Shown: positions 23,567 through 37,373, counted from the stretch's first letter. The stretch: DNA of 64,000 bases from Paracyclopina nana (GCA_019096065.1 JAGUCH010000009.1:1250001-1314000), one strand, 5' to 3'. Numbers and translations are program-made. The notes: generated by a model from the sequence alone, not told the origin.

Positions 23567-23957
23567 CTGACCGCAACCAAGATGATCTATAGTAATAAGG
23601 TGAGTTCTTGTCGCTGCTGTACTATAGCACACAGTCTGACTGAGCTGTGGTAGGCTTCAGACAAAATTTCAATATAATTCTGTGGATTTCACTTCCAAAA
23701 ATTTCCATAACCTGCCTTAAATTATCAAAAAGTGCCCAAATTGCATACTTTTTTAAAAAATACAGAACTTATCTAGGAGCTCTTTTGAAGACGCGTGAGA
23801 TTAGCCCGCTTGCTTCCATGACTGACACATCACTTGAGCTCACGCGCTATGTAGTAAGAACTACTAGCGCCACCTAGGCTAAGACAAACAGATTTGGTGA
23901 TTTTAGCATGCAAAACTTGCGTCAAGAACTCACTTACGAGACCCCCCTGACCGCAAC
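23567..23957. mobile_element. Candidate non-autonomous element with 11-bp flanking repeats
   Basis: An 11-bp direct repeat, CTGACCGCAAC, lies at 23567-23577 and 23947-23957. Inside it are near-terminal inverted repeats: AAGGTGAGTTCTTGTCGC at about 23598 and, inverted, GCGTCAAGAACTCACTT at about 23920. The 9-11 bp duplications fit Mutator-like elements, but the outermost ends do not match each other, so the assignment is weak. There is no coding capacity. It carries a CTCF-like site near its right end. Confidence 0.35.
23866..23880 (-). promoter_or_regulatory. CTCF-like site (weak)
   Basis: AGCCTAGGTGGCGCT on the minus strand; the 3' half matches the CTCF core and the 5' half does not. It lies within the candidate element at 23567-23957. 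Confidence 0.35.
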
Positions 23958-26900
23958 AATGACTAGAATTCGGCTAATTTCGCCCAGATTATGCTTGTAA
24001 CTCAAGTTGACTTCTCTGTTTCAAATGTCAAACTCTGCGGCAAGTGAGTAAAAAATCCCCCCCATTTTAAAGGACTTACACACGATTAACTTTATCGTTC
24101 AGTGCAGTGCTGTTTTCAAAAACAGAGAGGAAAAACTAATGGCCTTTCTGCTTTTGCTCTTCCAGCATTTCTGAAATCATTTCATTTTTCACTCATTTCA
24201 AGAAGATGGCATCATTTTTGCCTCCCCCCACTTTTTTGACGAGTTTTTCATGACTTGGCAATATAAAATTGATTTCCTAGCTTGGCCAGCAAATTGGCAA
24301 GTTTTTTTTGAGGCTGAGATCGCAGAAAGAATTTTTAAGAGGATGCTCGAAATATCTATTTCTATACGTAGCTAAACAAAACAAACATGAAAACTTGGAG
24401 GAACCAAAAAACCTAAAAGTATAAAAATAACAAATTAATCAGAAAAAAAGAATAAATAAATAATGTAAAATCTCTTATGCCCTGTTCATGTATTAAGAAT
24501 GCCTTAAGGTATGGAAAAAATTGCCATAAGGAAAAGTGAATCTGTTGCTGGCTGTTACTCTACGAGTTCAGCTTGGGGCCGAGCAGCGTTTTTAATGGCA
24601 ATTTTTGCTATTTTGTCTCATGGTTTTCAGCATATTACATAACAAACTATCTTTCATCACGTTTCTTTGATAAGAGATGAAATTTAACTAGTGATTTTGC
24701 TCAAAATGGCTAAAATGCGGAGTGCTTAGTTGCCCAAATTATATTTGTTTACTTTCTAGTTGGCTTAAAGTCGATCTAATTTTTTTAGTATCAGCTGGCG
24801 CTTGTCATAAGACAATTTTTCTCCTTTCCTTGAGGTGTTTTTCGTGCATTTTCCTAAGGAGTTTGGGGCATACATGAACAGGACATTAATCGCAGTTTAA
24901 TTTCACAAGTGCAGGCCGAAAGCAGTAATTGTACACTTTTCAGAGATTTCCGGATTCAGAAAAAAACGGAATTGAAGGGAAAGCCGCAGATCACTTGTCT
25001 AGATAAAGTCGTCAACTATTTGAAAAAGGCAAAAAAAGAGGCTGAGTGTTGCAAAAAAATTCCAACTCATTTCGCCAGTTTGTCCACTAGATCTCAGTAG
25101 ATCTACAGCAGTAGCAACCGCGAAAACTTGAAAACTTTTAAGTATGAGGTTTTAGCTAGCTCCAGTATTAAACGAAAAAAGTTTGGAATTGAGTTGCTAC
25201 AACGTAAACTACAACAGAAGTAAGTTGGGAAAAGGCACTTTTTCGCCGTGGTTTTAGTCTTCTTCAGCCGACTGGCAAAGTTTTCCCTCCCCCTAAAAAC
25301 ACGAGGGAACGCGCGAAGGAGCCCAAAAATGCTCATTTCGGCCCTTCCTCGTGCATCAACAAACAACTTTTTTTTCGCCTTTCCTCCATCGTGAGGCAAA
25401 CGGTGAGAAAACGTCGAATAATTTCGCAAAAATGCGGGTCTCTGCAGATACATTTCATTTAGCCAGCACCTCTATAGATTTTCAGCTAGCAAATTGATTA
25501 TTACCAGGCTTTTTTTAATGAAAAACCTTCAATTTTGGCTTTAAACCTCTATTTTTGGCTGTTAATGCAAATAAGGAAACTCTGATATTATTTCGCGGCG
25601 AATCATTTGGTCATTTCATAGACAAACAGGAAAGATTTTAGAAATTTGACATATACAATCTGAAAGTAAAATTCAGCCGAGAAATGGCCAAGGATGAAAT
25701 GTGGTCAAATTATTCATTGGCTGAAAGCCAAAAGGAAAATTCGAATTTTAGCTCTATATGCTTTAGGTGGGGGCCTATATGTAGCATGGTGTGTATTTTG
25801 GGTGCATAAAAGGCCATTAGATCCAATAAAGTTGGACAGTTAATGGCTGAAAGTGACCACGACGGTGCATATTTGATGTGATCTGAGCACATTTCTTAAT
25901 GACCCTCAGGGCTGTTGTTGAGAAATTGAGTTGTACCATGGAAAATGGGCTAAATTACTGATGTGCCAGCCAGACACAGTGGGAACATCAGATCTAAAAA
26001 ATGAGCACCTCAATTCAAATCTTTTGTGTAGCTCGGTTGAGCTCAAAAACCTGAACTGAAACCAAGTTTTTTTGCTCTTTCCATTTTTCCTCTTCCAATG
26101 TGAAGAGTAGAAAATTACCACCTACCACACCACTGTGGCTTAGTTGAGCAGCCATCAAACTAGATCTTGTCTGCCAATGATAGGAACAGAAGAAATATTT
26201 CATTGGCATGAAAATGGGGCCAGATAATTGGAAGTCAGAGATCCAAAAAAAAATAGTTCCAACAATCAGAGGGAATTTGTTTCATGGTTGATCAATCCTT
26301 TTTGCCTTGTGATGAAGTCACGGTTTAACAATTTGGCTGTGAAGGATGTGAAGAAAACTGCAGGTAATTAAAGGGTAAGTGTTGTTGTTGTTGTTTTTCA
26401 ACAATGCTTACTCCATGGTGTGATTTTGTGTCAAATGTCAACTGGAAAGCATTAGGAAGACATACACCATTTCCACTGCTAAAGACATCTAATCAATTAT
26501 TCAAGGCAAATCCCTTCAAATGTCATTTTAAGTAAATGCATGCAAATTGCCCCATTATCATTCTTTATAGAGCATTTTTGAAGTCAAAATCTCCTGGCCT
26601 GCAGAAGCTTAGATTTAAAATTGATAGGGTCGTGAAAGAAGACTCAGGAGCAATTTTAGTTGTTCTTTCTAATAGCAGGACTTGTACATTATCTTGTGTA
26701 GTTCTCACCAGCCAAAACAGCATGAGGTCTTCAGCAAACCACAAGAAAAGGGGGAGGAAAATGAAACTGTGCAGCAACTGCTTGCTGCTTCTACTACTAT
26801 TAAATGCAAAGAAAATCTCATTTTCCAGCAGAATTTCATGGAAGTTTTATAATAGGGCCCAACTGTCAAAAGTAGGAATTTCTCAGAAGAAGATGTAGCA

Positions 26901-27218
26901 ATTTCCTTTCTTGGCAAAAATGTGCCTCAGTGGAATTGCACCTTTTTTTGCATTGCTCCAGCTATTCACTGTGGTCAGTATCAACTATGTTCTGATGTTG
27001 CTGCCTTGAGTTCAGTTTAATCCTTTGAGTGTTGTAAAAGTCCCTTATGGCCAGGCTGCTGCTTCTGCTGAAGAGCAACAAAATCTTTTGAAAAACTTGC
27101 TCACTTTAGTTCTAATCCGCTTTACATTTGTGGCCAACAAGGATTTCATCAAGACGTCTTCTATTTTAGCAAGTTTTTCTACAGCTCTAATAATTACCTT
27201 CATTTACGCCCAATGTCT

Positions 27219-27234
27219 CCACCAGGTGGCGCTG
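27219..27234 (+). promoter_or_regulatory. CTCF-like site
   Basis: CCACCAGGTGGCGCTG, a full match to the CTCF core CCASYAGRKGGC. It faces the perfect minus-strand site at 27291-27303; the pair spans 85 bp. Confidence 0.7.
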
Positions 27235-27290
27235 TGTCTCAGCTGCCAAGCAGCTACAGCAAAAGACAGCTGACTTCGAAAAAAGGTAAT

Positions 27291-27303
27291 CGCCACCTAG
27301 TGG
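27291..27303 (-). promoter_or_regulatory. CTCF-like site
   Basis: CCACTAGGTGGCG on the minus strand, a full match to the CTCF core and convergent with the site at 27219. Confidence 0.65.
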
Positions 27304-29564
27304 AGGAAGTCGGAACCAAGCCCCCAAAAGCTGACATTTCTGCTTCTTCCTACTTTGAGAGGATTCACTGCATTTCCTTTCCACAGCTCTCCAATCTGTC
27401 TTGTTTTCTTCGTGGTAGTCACACGTAAATGGGCTGCAGTTACTAGATAAATAGAGAGAACCAGATGTGACTGGAGTCTTCTTCCTTTTCCCATTTCACA
27501 TTCACGTGGTCTTAGTGCAGCAATACAGTCAAATTCTCAGAGAAACAGCCCCAAAACTTTGAGGGCTTTGATGAGATCGCAATCTTTATCGATCAATCTT
27601 TCAGACTCCATCATCCATGATTCAGCAAAATTTCAGCCTGAAAAAGGGGAAAAAATGATCACCAACGACACGTTTCCGATACTTTTTGGAGCAGAAAATT
27701 GATAAATTAAACGCTTAAGTGAACCACCTTCAACAAAATTGAATCTGCATAATACTGTGCCTCAGATTTGGAGGCTCACTTTTTTAGGTCGAGCCATTCT
27801 TCCGATCCGACTCCTGAAGATGTAAACAAACTGCGGAGATATCAAGGCATTCAAAAAGGCTAAATGAACCGTAGAATAAACAATCAAGCTAGTTGGAAAA
27901 GATAATTGCATCTTTTGGGGATTGAGCCTCATTTTCGATGCTTCAACTTCAAAGGTAAACAAAGGTAAGTAAAATTAAGCCGGTTCATGGCCATCCTGTC
28001 CAAGTTTCTTCGCAATAGGCCTTTGTTTAGGCTCAAAGTTAGCTGGTCTTCTTTAGCTTGTTTTGTTGTGTATTTTGCAATTCTGAAGCCTGGCAGGACA
28101 GTGTAAACATTGAAAATCCTGGATAGATGCTGACAAGAGCTGAAAGTTGCTCGTCATTTGCTCCCAGCATACTAATGAGTTGGTTGCTTCTCCATCATCA
28201 CATCAGGATTCAATTCTCGTCCTTTATTGTTTGAATGAAGCTAGGTGGCACCAAAACTAAATAAACATCGTCCCACACCCTCCTTCTTCCTCCCTTTTCA
28301 TCCATTAATTTTCACAAATGTTGGAGTCTGCAGATGCAATGAAAGTTTGAGCTCAAGTTTGCAGCTAAACTCATTTATTGATTTACAAATAAAGCCAAGA
28401 CAAAATCCGTTCAATTTCAGTTCCTCGATAGAAAAAGCCAAATATGGATCATGAAATAATTTTTGCATGAAAGTTAGAAAAGATTTTCTTGCGTCAACAG
28501 AGGAAAAAATGTAGTCATTTAGCCAAAAGCCTGCAATCAGTAGCTCATAATTTTAGGCCAAGCTAATTATTTTTTCAGTCACCTAATTGGAAAGGCATCA
28601 CCATGGATGTAGTGTAAGAGGATGCCTGAGAAGTAGCTGCAAGAGGATGCTATTAGGTTGATTGGATTAAGCCATTTCTCAAGCCTAGACAGGTCAAATC
28701 TTGATTTATTTTTTCCCCTGCTTTTTTGCCTGCTTCCAGAGTAGCAGTATATGTACCAGTGAGAAATCCTTTCATTCTGCAGAGTCTATAGCAAATAGTG
28801 GATAGTTGCACACATAGTTTGAGCACAACCGCAGCAACTACTACTACAATAGCTCCCCTAGCCCTTCTTCTTCCAAACTAAAGAAATAATGGGTTTTGAG
28901 GGTAAGCCCAGTACAACAACCCAAAGTGAGAGATAGGAGCTTAATGCAGCAATTTAGGAAAAGAAGCAAGCTACTGGAGAGAAGAAAAGTTCTATTTTTT
29001 TCCTCTTCTCCAGCAACCAAAGCTGCTTTTGTAAACTCCCTGGCTATCCAATTTTATAGTATATCCAATCTGACCCAAGCCCATTTTCATACTTCTGAAG
29101 AGGATGCAGGAAAGCCCATCAAAATACACATGTGAGTGTATTGGAGGAAGGAAAAAAGGTATTAGCTAATTGGAGGCCCAGATTTCTCTCTCACCTTTCT
29201 AAATAATGTGGGAAAATATTAAGGAGCGTATTAGTTGGTAAGCTTTCTACTTCCTACAAAGTATCTCAATGCAAAATTGGTCTGTACTATAGCAATAAAT
29301 AACTGGTCCCACATTTTTTATGCTCTCCTTCTAGCTCTGAAAGGGCATGGCTTCAGTTCTACTTGAAAAAGATTCAAAAGGCTTCTCTTTTCTTTTGGAA
29401 AAAGAGCTTCGGCTCTAATGGTAGTGGAGAGAAAGCAAGCAAAAAAATCCAGCATTAAACTTTCACCCTTTCTTTCATTTTTAAGTTTACTTCTGATGAC
29501 AATTGCCAGAGTAAAAAAACCAGAAATGTATAAAATCTTCGAGGCTTTGCAATATGCAAAATAT

Positions 29565-29935
29565 ATGAATTCTACGAAGTCTATCTTGAATTCTACGAAA
29601 TCTAGGTATGAATCCTACAAAATCTATTAATTCTATGAAATCTATGAATTCTACGAAATCAATGAATTCTACGAAATCTATGAATTCTACGAAATCTATG
29701 AATTCTACGAAATCTATGAATTCTACGAAATCTATGAATTCAACGAAATCTATGAATTCTACGAAATCTATGAATTCTACGAAATCTATGAATTCTACGA
29801 AATCTATGAATTCTACGAAATCTATGAATTCAACTAAATCTATGAAATCTTCTATTAATTCTACAAAATCTATGAATCCCACAAATCTATGAATTCTGCA
29901 AAATAGATGAATTCTGCAAGATATATGAATTCTTC
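29565..29935 (+). repeat. 18-bp minisatellite
   Basis: About 18 tandem copies of ATGAATTCTACGAAATCT, nearly identical in the centre (29640-29830) and decaying towards both edges. The unit is a multiple of three without stops in some frames, so it can be read as repeated MNSTKS on the plus strand and VEFIDF on the minus strand. No start context, splice sites or flanking exon support it as a gene. Confidence 0.9.
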
Positions 29936-32900
29936 AATGAATTTGAAAAGTAAAATTGATATCTATTAATTTGAAGAAATCTGTCCACTCCGTGAAATGT
30001 ATGAAATCCTGAATAACAATTGCAGCAAGAGTTCATTTGGCTTGATATGCAATGTTTCCATTTCATAAGTCAAGGGCTTATCCAAACACTTTCAAGTTGC
30101 TTTCACAGCAAATCTTCATGATTACTTTTTTGCTTACATAGCTGCTATCTCTGGAGGAAAAGCAGAAGCAGCAGTTTATTGGAAAAGATGGACCCATGTT
30201 TTGTGACCGTCACTTTGGGGTCCATTATTAGCAGCATAATTTATCATTTGGAGAGAGAGACTCGATGGTGGTGGCCTGTTATCCCAAATGTCCCATGGGA
30301 CTTTCACACTTCCAGCTCTCCAGCTCTCCTAGCTGCAATCTGTCCCATATGGTGCATATTGTACTCTTTTAGGCTCATAGTCCAGCTTTCGAGAATAACC
30401 TGGCATGGTCATTTTATACCACCCTTTTTGACCTTTTTACGTAATGCCTTATGTTTCTACCTTGCTTTCACCATTCTCACAAATCTAGAAAAAGCAAAGC
30501 TTCACTTTCGATTTAAAAAAATGAAATCTTAATTTTAATTCAGTTGGTGTTTCTTCATAATGATTTTAAAAAATTAGTTATCAGCTTCATTAATGCAAAA
30601 TATGATGTTGATGAACTTCAGTGAAAGTGTAATGAATTCATTATGTCAAATACCATTAGCTATTCTACATCCCAAAATTACAATTTCTAGTTTGAGCAAG
30701 GGCTTAGTTGAATGAGAAACATTCCCGTTATATGCTAGTGGGGGCTCTCTCTCTCTTTCCCTTTGAAAATTGGACTCAAATAAAGAGCAGCAGAAAAAAG
30801 GAAGAAAACTGAGGTTACCGTGACAAATCTTGGCTATAAAAGACACAAAGGGAATTGTCTCATTTAATGAGCCATGTACTACTTGCCATATGTCCCTAAT
30901 TCTTGAGACTGCAGAGAGTTGTACCACCACCACCACCATAAAAGTTATCATATTTTTCATAGCATTTACTGAGTTACTCCCTTGGACTGGATTTGGAGGG
31001 CTCTATAGAAGATAATCATTATGGCAAGGGCATTCATGAGCACCCTGGGGAATAATTTGTGTAAAACCCCATCTTCCCAGCAAACAGTGAAGATTTTTGC
31101 TCAGGGTGAAAGCAGGCTTTCCTGGCACTTTTTAGCTTGTAGAGTGTCCCTTTCATTTAGCTTCTTCTGAAGCAAAATTAAAATTGCATTTTCCCACATT
31201 TTATTCAACTAAATTGTGGACTCAGTTTTTAGTTTTTCAAGGATCTGCTTTCAAATTCATGTTCAAAATAAAGTTATATAACTGGGGTAATTAGAACTGG
31301 ACTCTGGAGTAAACTTTTTAGTCAATTATGCCCCAGAGTGATCAGTGTGATGAGCTGCTATAGCTAGGGATCTGCAATGTTGGACAACTCATCTGTCATC
31401 CCCTATATGTGCTATATGCTATAGAGCAGCTCTGGACTCCCCTTTTTGCTATTAAGCCATGGTGGCCTCCATTTGGCCTCGGATTTTCATTGTTATTGTT
31501 GTATCACTTACACCCAGGCATTAAGAAGTGGTAAAGGTCTAAAGAGGACAAAATTGGGAGAGGTTTTTATATACTTTTTTCTGACCTTGCTCCTCCCCCC
31601 AAAAACTACCAATAAACCATAAAAACTTGCCAAAGAATGTTTCCACTAGATTGGCCAAGGCTGCTGATGATCTAAAAAGCCTTGAGCTTTTGGATCTTCT
31701 ATAGCTGCTGTAGAAGTAATGGTGGTAATTTGAAAAATGGCTGTACTGCATGCCTTGATACTTCATTATGACCAAACCAGACCCAAAAGTGCAGTCTGGC
31801 ACAATTAATTATTCAATGCAGAGATCAATTTTCCTTTTTGGGCCCAACAAACCAGACAGTGGCTTTTTTACAGGCTGCAGTAGTGAATAGTACACAGAAG
31901 TCAGGAAATGGGAATTAGCTCTTAGAATGTTTGCTTTGGAGAATTTGCACCTAATTTCCCTCTGAGTGCTCAAGTATGGGGAAAAGTGAGCACACAGAGG
32001 TAAAATACTAATCAAAAAAACCCATAAAAAGTCCAAAATGGGCATCTCAACAAATTGCTATATATGAAAAACAAAAAACAAATTTATTTTAGAAAATAAT
32101 AGAAGCCTGTGGATTCTTTAACTTCTTCCATCCATGTGTATATCTACCTTTTGCGTACGGACTATTTGAGAAAGAGGGCAATAAATGTAAATCACTGCGC
32201 CAAAAAGGCCCGAACTGGTTTCTTCTTCTTTGCTATATACAAGTGGGGCAAATGGCAACCCTATAATTTATTTTGCTTCTCCCTTGTATCCATGAGAAGA
32301 TGTGTTCTTTCCCCATATAGTGGAAGAAAATACTGCCTCTGTTCTTTTTAAGCCCTAGAATTTCATGTGAGAGCACTCAAATGTCAATAGCCCAGAAAAC
32401 AAATGTTGCTGTCACAAAAGCCAGAAGACACGCAAATAAGAATGACACATTTCATTACTGGGACAATTGAGTGACTGCGCAACCGTGGAATATTATCGTT
32501 TCTCCAAGCAGAATGAAGAATGATCCACGCTGAGCCAATCGCAAGCCACTGCAGTGGGCTTTTCATAACACGTGGTTAATGTTATTGTTTTCAGCATAAC
32601 ATCAGCTGATGCAGATTTTGATAAGCGCATTTTCTCCGGAAAAATGTAAGTTTATAAAAAATGGACTCACCTCGTATTTCGTAGCCGTTACTTGTTTTCT
32701 AAATTAAGTTATGTAGCAAATCAGCTGATGCCGCAGAGATACCAGACTGATGCATGCTTTTTAGCCCAAACCCGCTAAGAAAGAGCCAACATTAAAATTA
32801 TCCTTATACTCGAGAAGAAAATTTATATTCATTGTCTGGTCAATATTCACACAACTTTTGCTTTGAATACAAAGAAAAAAATAATGTCTATTGATTGCTC

Positions 32901-34197
32901 AGAGCAACAAAGGTTGGCTAATCTTGTTAGGTTAATGCTGTTTTCTCTCAAACAAACAAATGGGGTAGAGAGTTTTCACTTGCTTTCTGCCTAATCCTAT
33001 TAGAAATAGCAATAATTTATCACCTTAAAACACTTGCATTTCTGACCTAGATTGTTTTATAATTTATGGCCCAAGCTTCACTTTGGACTTGAGCTGTCTC
33101 CCATGAAAACTCCAGCTTTCAATAACACTTGAAAATGGAACCTTGCACAGTGCAGAAGATAATATTTATTTGGCCACCACCATTCGTATATTCCTCACTT
33201 CTTTCAGGATAAAGCATATATATGTAGAAAACGCCCCATTTATCATAACCAATGAAAGAATTCTAGTGGAGGATATCTCAGCCACACTGGGAAAAAAGGC
33301 CTTTAAATTGATGGCTTTTTCTTGTAATATGAATCAATTGGGAGCCATTATGTCATTACTGTTTTTGTAGGAATTTATGGTCACATAAAACTGAATTAAG
33401 CCATAAATCAAGGCAAAACTATTCGGTGGACAACAACTGTACAATTTTCTCATTTTCCATCTCCTGGGCAGAAGAAATGCAATTATGGTTCTCCTACCCA
33501 TTGACATTGTTGTTTTTTCTCAGGCTGCTGCGACACTCTTCCATCTTGCTCACTACTGGCCTCCTTCATGGCCTTGGCATCTGTGGTGGCCTTAAGGACA
33601 AGTACCAAAAAATGACTATTCACCCAAAATACACCACTACGCATGATGGAGAGAATATCTATTTACTTGCAGTAATCACTTGTAAAATAAGGTCGAGGAA
33701 CAGATGTTACGAGACATTGAATCTAATATAACGGTTGATGATTTATTTCAAGCTTAGAAATGACAAAATTGAGTATTGGCCAGAAAACTTGATTATAAAC
33801 ACGAAATCTGTCTTCACAGTTTGAAGAATAAAGCAGAAATATTAAAAAAGTTTTATTTGAGTTGACTTTTGCCTGGTATTTTTGCTAGGAAAATCAATAC
33901 CATTAGTCATTGGATGCTCATAGATCAAAAGTCAATGAATCGGCAGATGTTATATTGCGTTGCCATCAAAGGGTTTTAAGTGGAAAGACCGAAACCTTTT
34001 GATGTGCGCAGGCCAAAAGAAATCAATATCACCATCCGTTTTTCTCCACGAATTCAGCTTTTCAGATTGTTTTTCTTCTTCTCCTCCTTTTTCCGGCCTT
34101 AATTACTTGGCCCCAATTCAATCAGTGAAAGTCCAGGGGTCTTTTTACGCCAAGAGCAAAGTGAAGATCATCTAGGGATTTCTTGTTCGCTGCTCTG

Positions 34198-34213
34198 CCG
34201 CCAGGTGGCGCTG
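34198..34213 (+). promoter_or_regulatory. CTCF-like site with G+C-rich surroundings
   Basis: CCGCCAGGTGGCGCTG, one mismatch to the core, followed by a G+C-rich stretch with GGCCGG and GGGCCGGGCC (34232-34257) in otherwise AT-rich sequence. Confidence 0.6.
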
Positions 34214-35152
34214 TAATTGATGTAAGCTTCACGGCCGGGTAGGCGGGCCGGGCCGCCAATTTGAAATTACTCCGCGCTGTAAACAGAAAAATAGTCCGCA
34301 CATTTTGGACTACAATTTGCAGTAGATGACTTGGGGCATTAGCACAAGTGTGTTATCGAAATGGGGAAAAACTCTCGCTCTCTTCCTGATCTCCAAAGCG
34401 AAAAACAGCTTGAATACACTTCGTTACTGTGCTCTCGTTTCTTCTATAAAGGAGAGCGCAAAAGAAAGGAGATTTTTTACTTTCAATGGCTGAAGGGGAA
34501 AAATTGAGCCACTAATCTAGCTTTGGTGTACATAAGCTCCTTTTTGTGCCAACTCTCTAGATGATTGAGTTAGATAGCAACCTGGCATGTAATGTCACAT
34601 TGAAGAAATTGCGAGTATATTATTGTAAATAGATTGAAGCTAATACAGCATTGTGAAGGTAGCTTACCCCCCAAAATCCCCTAATTGAGGCCAATTTTTT
34701 CTCTCTGCATTGCGGCCACCTATTGTGAACGATTAATTGAAGTCTGGCACGTGAACAGTGATTAATTCCATCCAAATGAATGCCAGCCCATTGTATGATA
34801 TGATCACCTTCAAAATACCATACTTTGGTTGTTTAATCGAAGAAGAATCTAAATTGGACAACAAAGAGTTCCCTTCTTCAGATAAAATAAAAGAGCCTCT
34901 CACAGAAACAAAAAATCCGAATTTGCTTCAAATACCATAAAGAAACTAAAAAACAAAATATATATTTGGCTGCTATTTTACCAAATATAGTTTAGCAGAA
35001 GATCTGTAATAATCCCCAGGGGAAGACAATTGTTTCATTTCAAGATTGCAGGCAATTTCGTAAATGGAGAAAATTGCTACCAAAAAAACAAAACACTTAT
35101 GAGCTTAATTTGAGCATTTCTGAAGGTCTATGGTAAATTGAATAAACAAAGT

Positions 35153-35167
35153 GGCGCCGCCTGGTGG
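35153..35167 (-). promoter_or_regulatory. CTCF-like site
   Basis: CCACCAGGCGGCGCC on the minus strand, one mismatch. It is in tandem with the site at 35328. Confidence 0.5.
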
Positions 35168-35327
35168 CCAATAAATGTCTTTACTGTAAGCACATATTTT
35201 ATTGCCCATTTTAATTTTTAGCTAAGAAAAAGTCCTTGAAAAAGCATTGTGAAAATAAATTGATTGTTTTAGTAATGCCCATACGGCCGAGCAGCCGTTC
35301 AGCCCGCTTGTTTAAAGGTAAACAAAG

Positions 35328-35343
35328 CAGCGCCATCTGGCGG
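35328..35343 (-). promoter_or_regulatory. CTCF-like site
   Basis: CCGCCAGATGGCGCTG on the minus strand, one mismatch to the core. Downstream on the same strand lies GGCTGCTCGGCCG (about 35283-35296), related to the GC-rich module of the sites at 10709 and 39004 but farther away. Confidence 0.55.
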
Positions 35344-37373
35344 GTAATCAATAATTTTTTGGCGGCCGGAAATGTTTGGTGTTGACTTTAGCCCATTGCA
35401 TTGTGGTAGTATATCTTTTGTCCAAATATGAGTGGAATTAGCAAAGACTGCGTGTGTGTTATTCAAGCATGTGCAAAGTGCCAAATGTTGACGGATCATC
35501 TCGAGTTTCACTCAACAAAGTAGAGCTGAAAGGCAACACTGCCACATAGTAATGCTACCATCCACAGTGGGCGAATCTGGAGTGAAAAATCTCATTTTCC
35601 CCATTATTGCAGCCTTTACTGCCCTGCTACGTCCATGTGTAATAAAAGGCCATTGTTTTCACTTTATGAAAGTTTCTCACTGCCCCATTATTTTCGGCTC
35701 GCTCCAGCCTATTGCGGTCATTGACTCTTATTCTCCAGGATATAGAATGGTAGAAAAGCGGATCGATTTTTGAGCTATTTTCTCTTCTATTTAAAGATGA
35801 TGCAGTAGCCATGCTTGAGTTTGATATATTATGCGGAATTTGCCGCGCGAGTAAAGCATCCAAATCATGCACAGTGGGCGTTCAGGGTTTCCATGAAAAG
35901 GTCAACAGAATTGGAAGTTTCTCTGTTTGAGCCAAAAAGGCATAATAGAGTGGCATGATGAGACATGCAAAAAACTGTCTTAGTTGCTCCAGAATTCCAG
36001 CCAAGGCATAATTTTGCACAGAGGAATATTTACTGGCCAACAACAGCAGTAGGAGTCAAATCAAAATTTTCCCATGAATGGCTTGTGGCCATATCATTAT
36101 TATTCGGGAAACTGATCCTCTTCTGGTGATTTTCACACACATGGAGTGCACTACATAGTAAGTTCTGCACTGAGTGTGTGGCAATAAAGTTTTCATAAAT
36201 GAAAATTGAGAATTTGAGCTTTGAGCACCAAAATTCAGTACTGCTTCAAAGAGAATTGATTTTGCGAAATGCCCACTGTGATGTTGGAGGCCATAAATAC
36301 TTTCCTGTTTCGGAAATGAGATTTAGGGCCAATTTTCAGTGCTCAAAAAGTGTTTTGGGCTTTTTCTAGTGACAGGCCTAGTTTTGGCACAAATTTCAGG
36401 GGATTGAAAACATTAAAAAAGTTTCAATTAAAGAGCTCGATTTCTAGACGATGCAAGTTTCTGAGAGGGTGTGAGTGAGATTTCTAATCTCTTTTCCCCC
36501 TGGGTGTACATGTGTACTACTTGAGTGAAAGATTGACTACATAGCTGAGTCAGCTAAGTCTTCATCAAGTGACTAATGAAGCACTTGAAGAAAGACCCTT
36601 GTGCACAACTTGGACAGGCAAGAATCCTACTCAGATAGATAATACTACCATGTAAAAAAACTAGGTATTTTTCAGCTCGTAAAACAAAATTCAAATTTGT
36701 TGTTGACTCAGAGGATCGAATTTCTATGTCAAGGCACAACTCAGCAATGCTAAAATTGCTGTCAATGCACTGGAAATTTGAGTCCATGTGATGCAGCAAT
36801 TTGAATTCATTATGAAACTCAATAAAAGATAAGTTGTGAGATTTCGTTAGAATTGCTGATGTTGAAGAAATATTCGATAATATTGTTGACCTGGCCTGAG
36901 ATTTCACGTATCGGTTCGCGACGCCAGTTATGCTACATCATAACAATAACAATTCAATTTTCGCAGCTCCTCAGTCAGAATCAATCAATTTTGATCAAAA
37001 CGAAGGCGGGCCGTCAAATCCTTCACTTTCTTGCAGTTTCTTAATCTAGCAAAAGCTTCAGAAAATGTGCGATAATAATGGAATTTGTGCTCGCACCAAG
37101 CAGGGGGTAAAATAGCTTAATTTCAATGAATCTAAATCCCATAAAAAACTGACCCGTTTTTGCTATATGGCCAATTGTGTATAGAGCATTTTTGTCAACT
37201 TGGCGGTGGGTTCACTACATACGGCAGTGAAGCGAAAATCCCTGTATTTTGCTGAGATTTGGCGTGTGCTCGCATCCACCGTACAATAATGGATTTTTTC
37301 GTCACATGTGAAGAAATAATGCTCATTATTGTACAGTTGGCAACTTGAGAGTTCTTCTTCAATTAAAAAAAAG

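Noticed and set aside
25103-25453. 116-codon minus-strand frame in a mildly G+C-rich patch
   Set aside because: No conserved motif, and basic residues arise from A-rich runs.
30179-30532. 117-codon hydrophobic open frame
   Set aside because: Looks like a small membrane protein at first sight, but codon use matches the surrounding AT-rich noise and no family is recognised.
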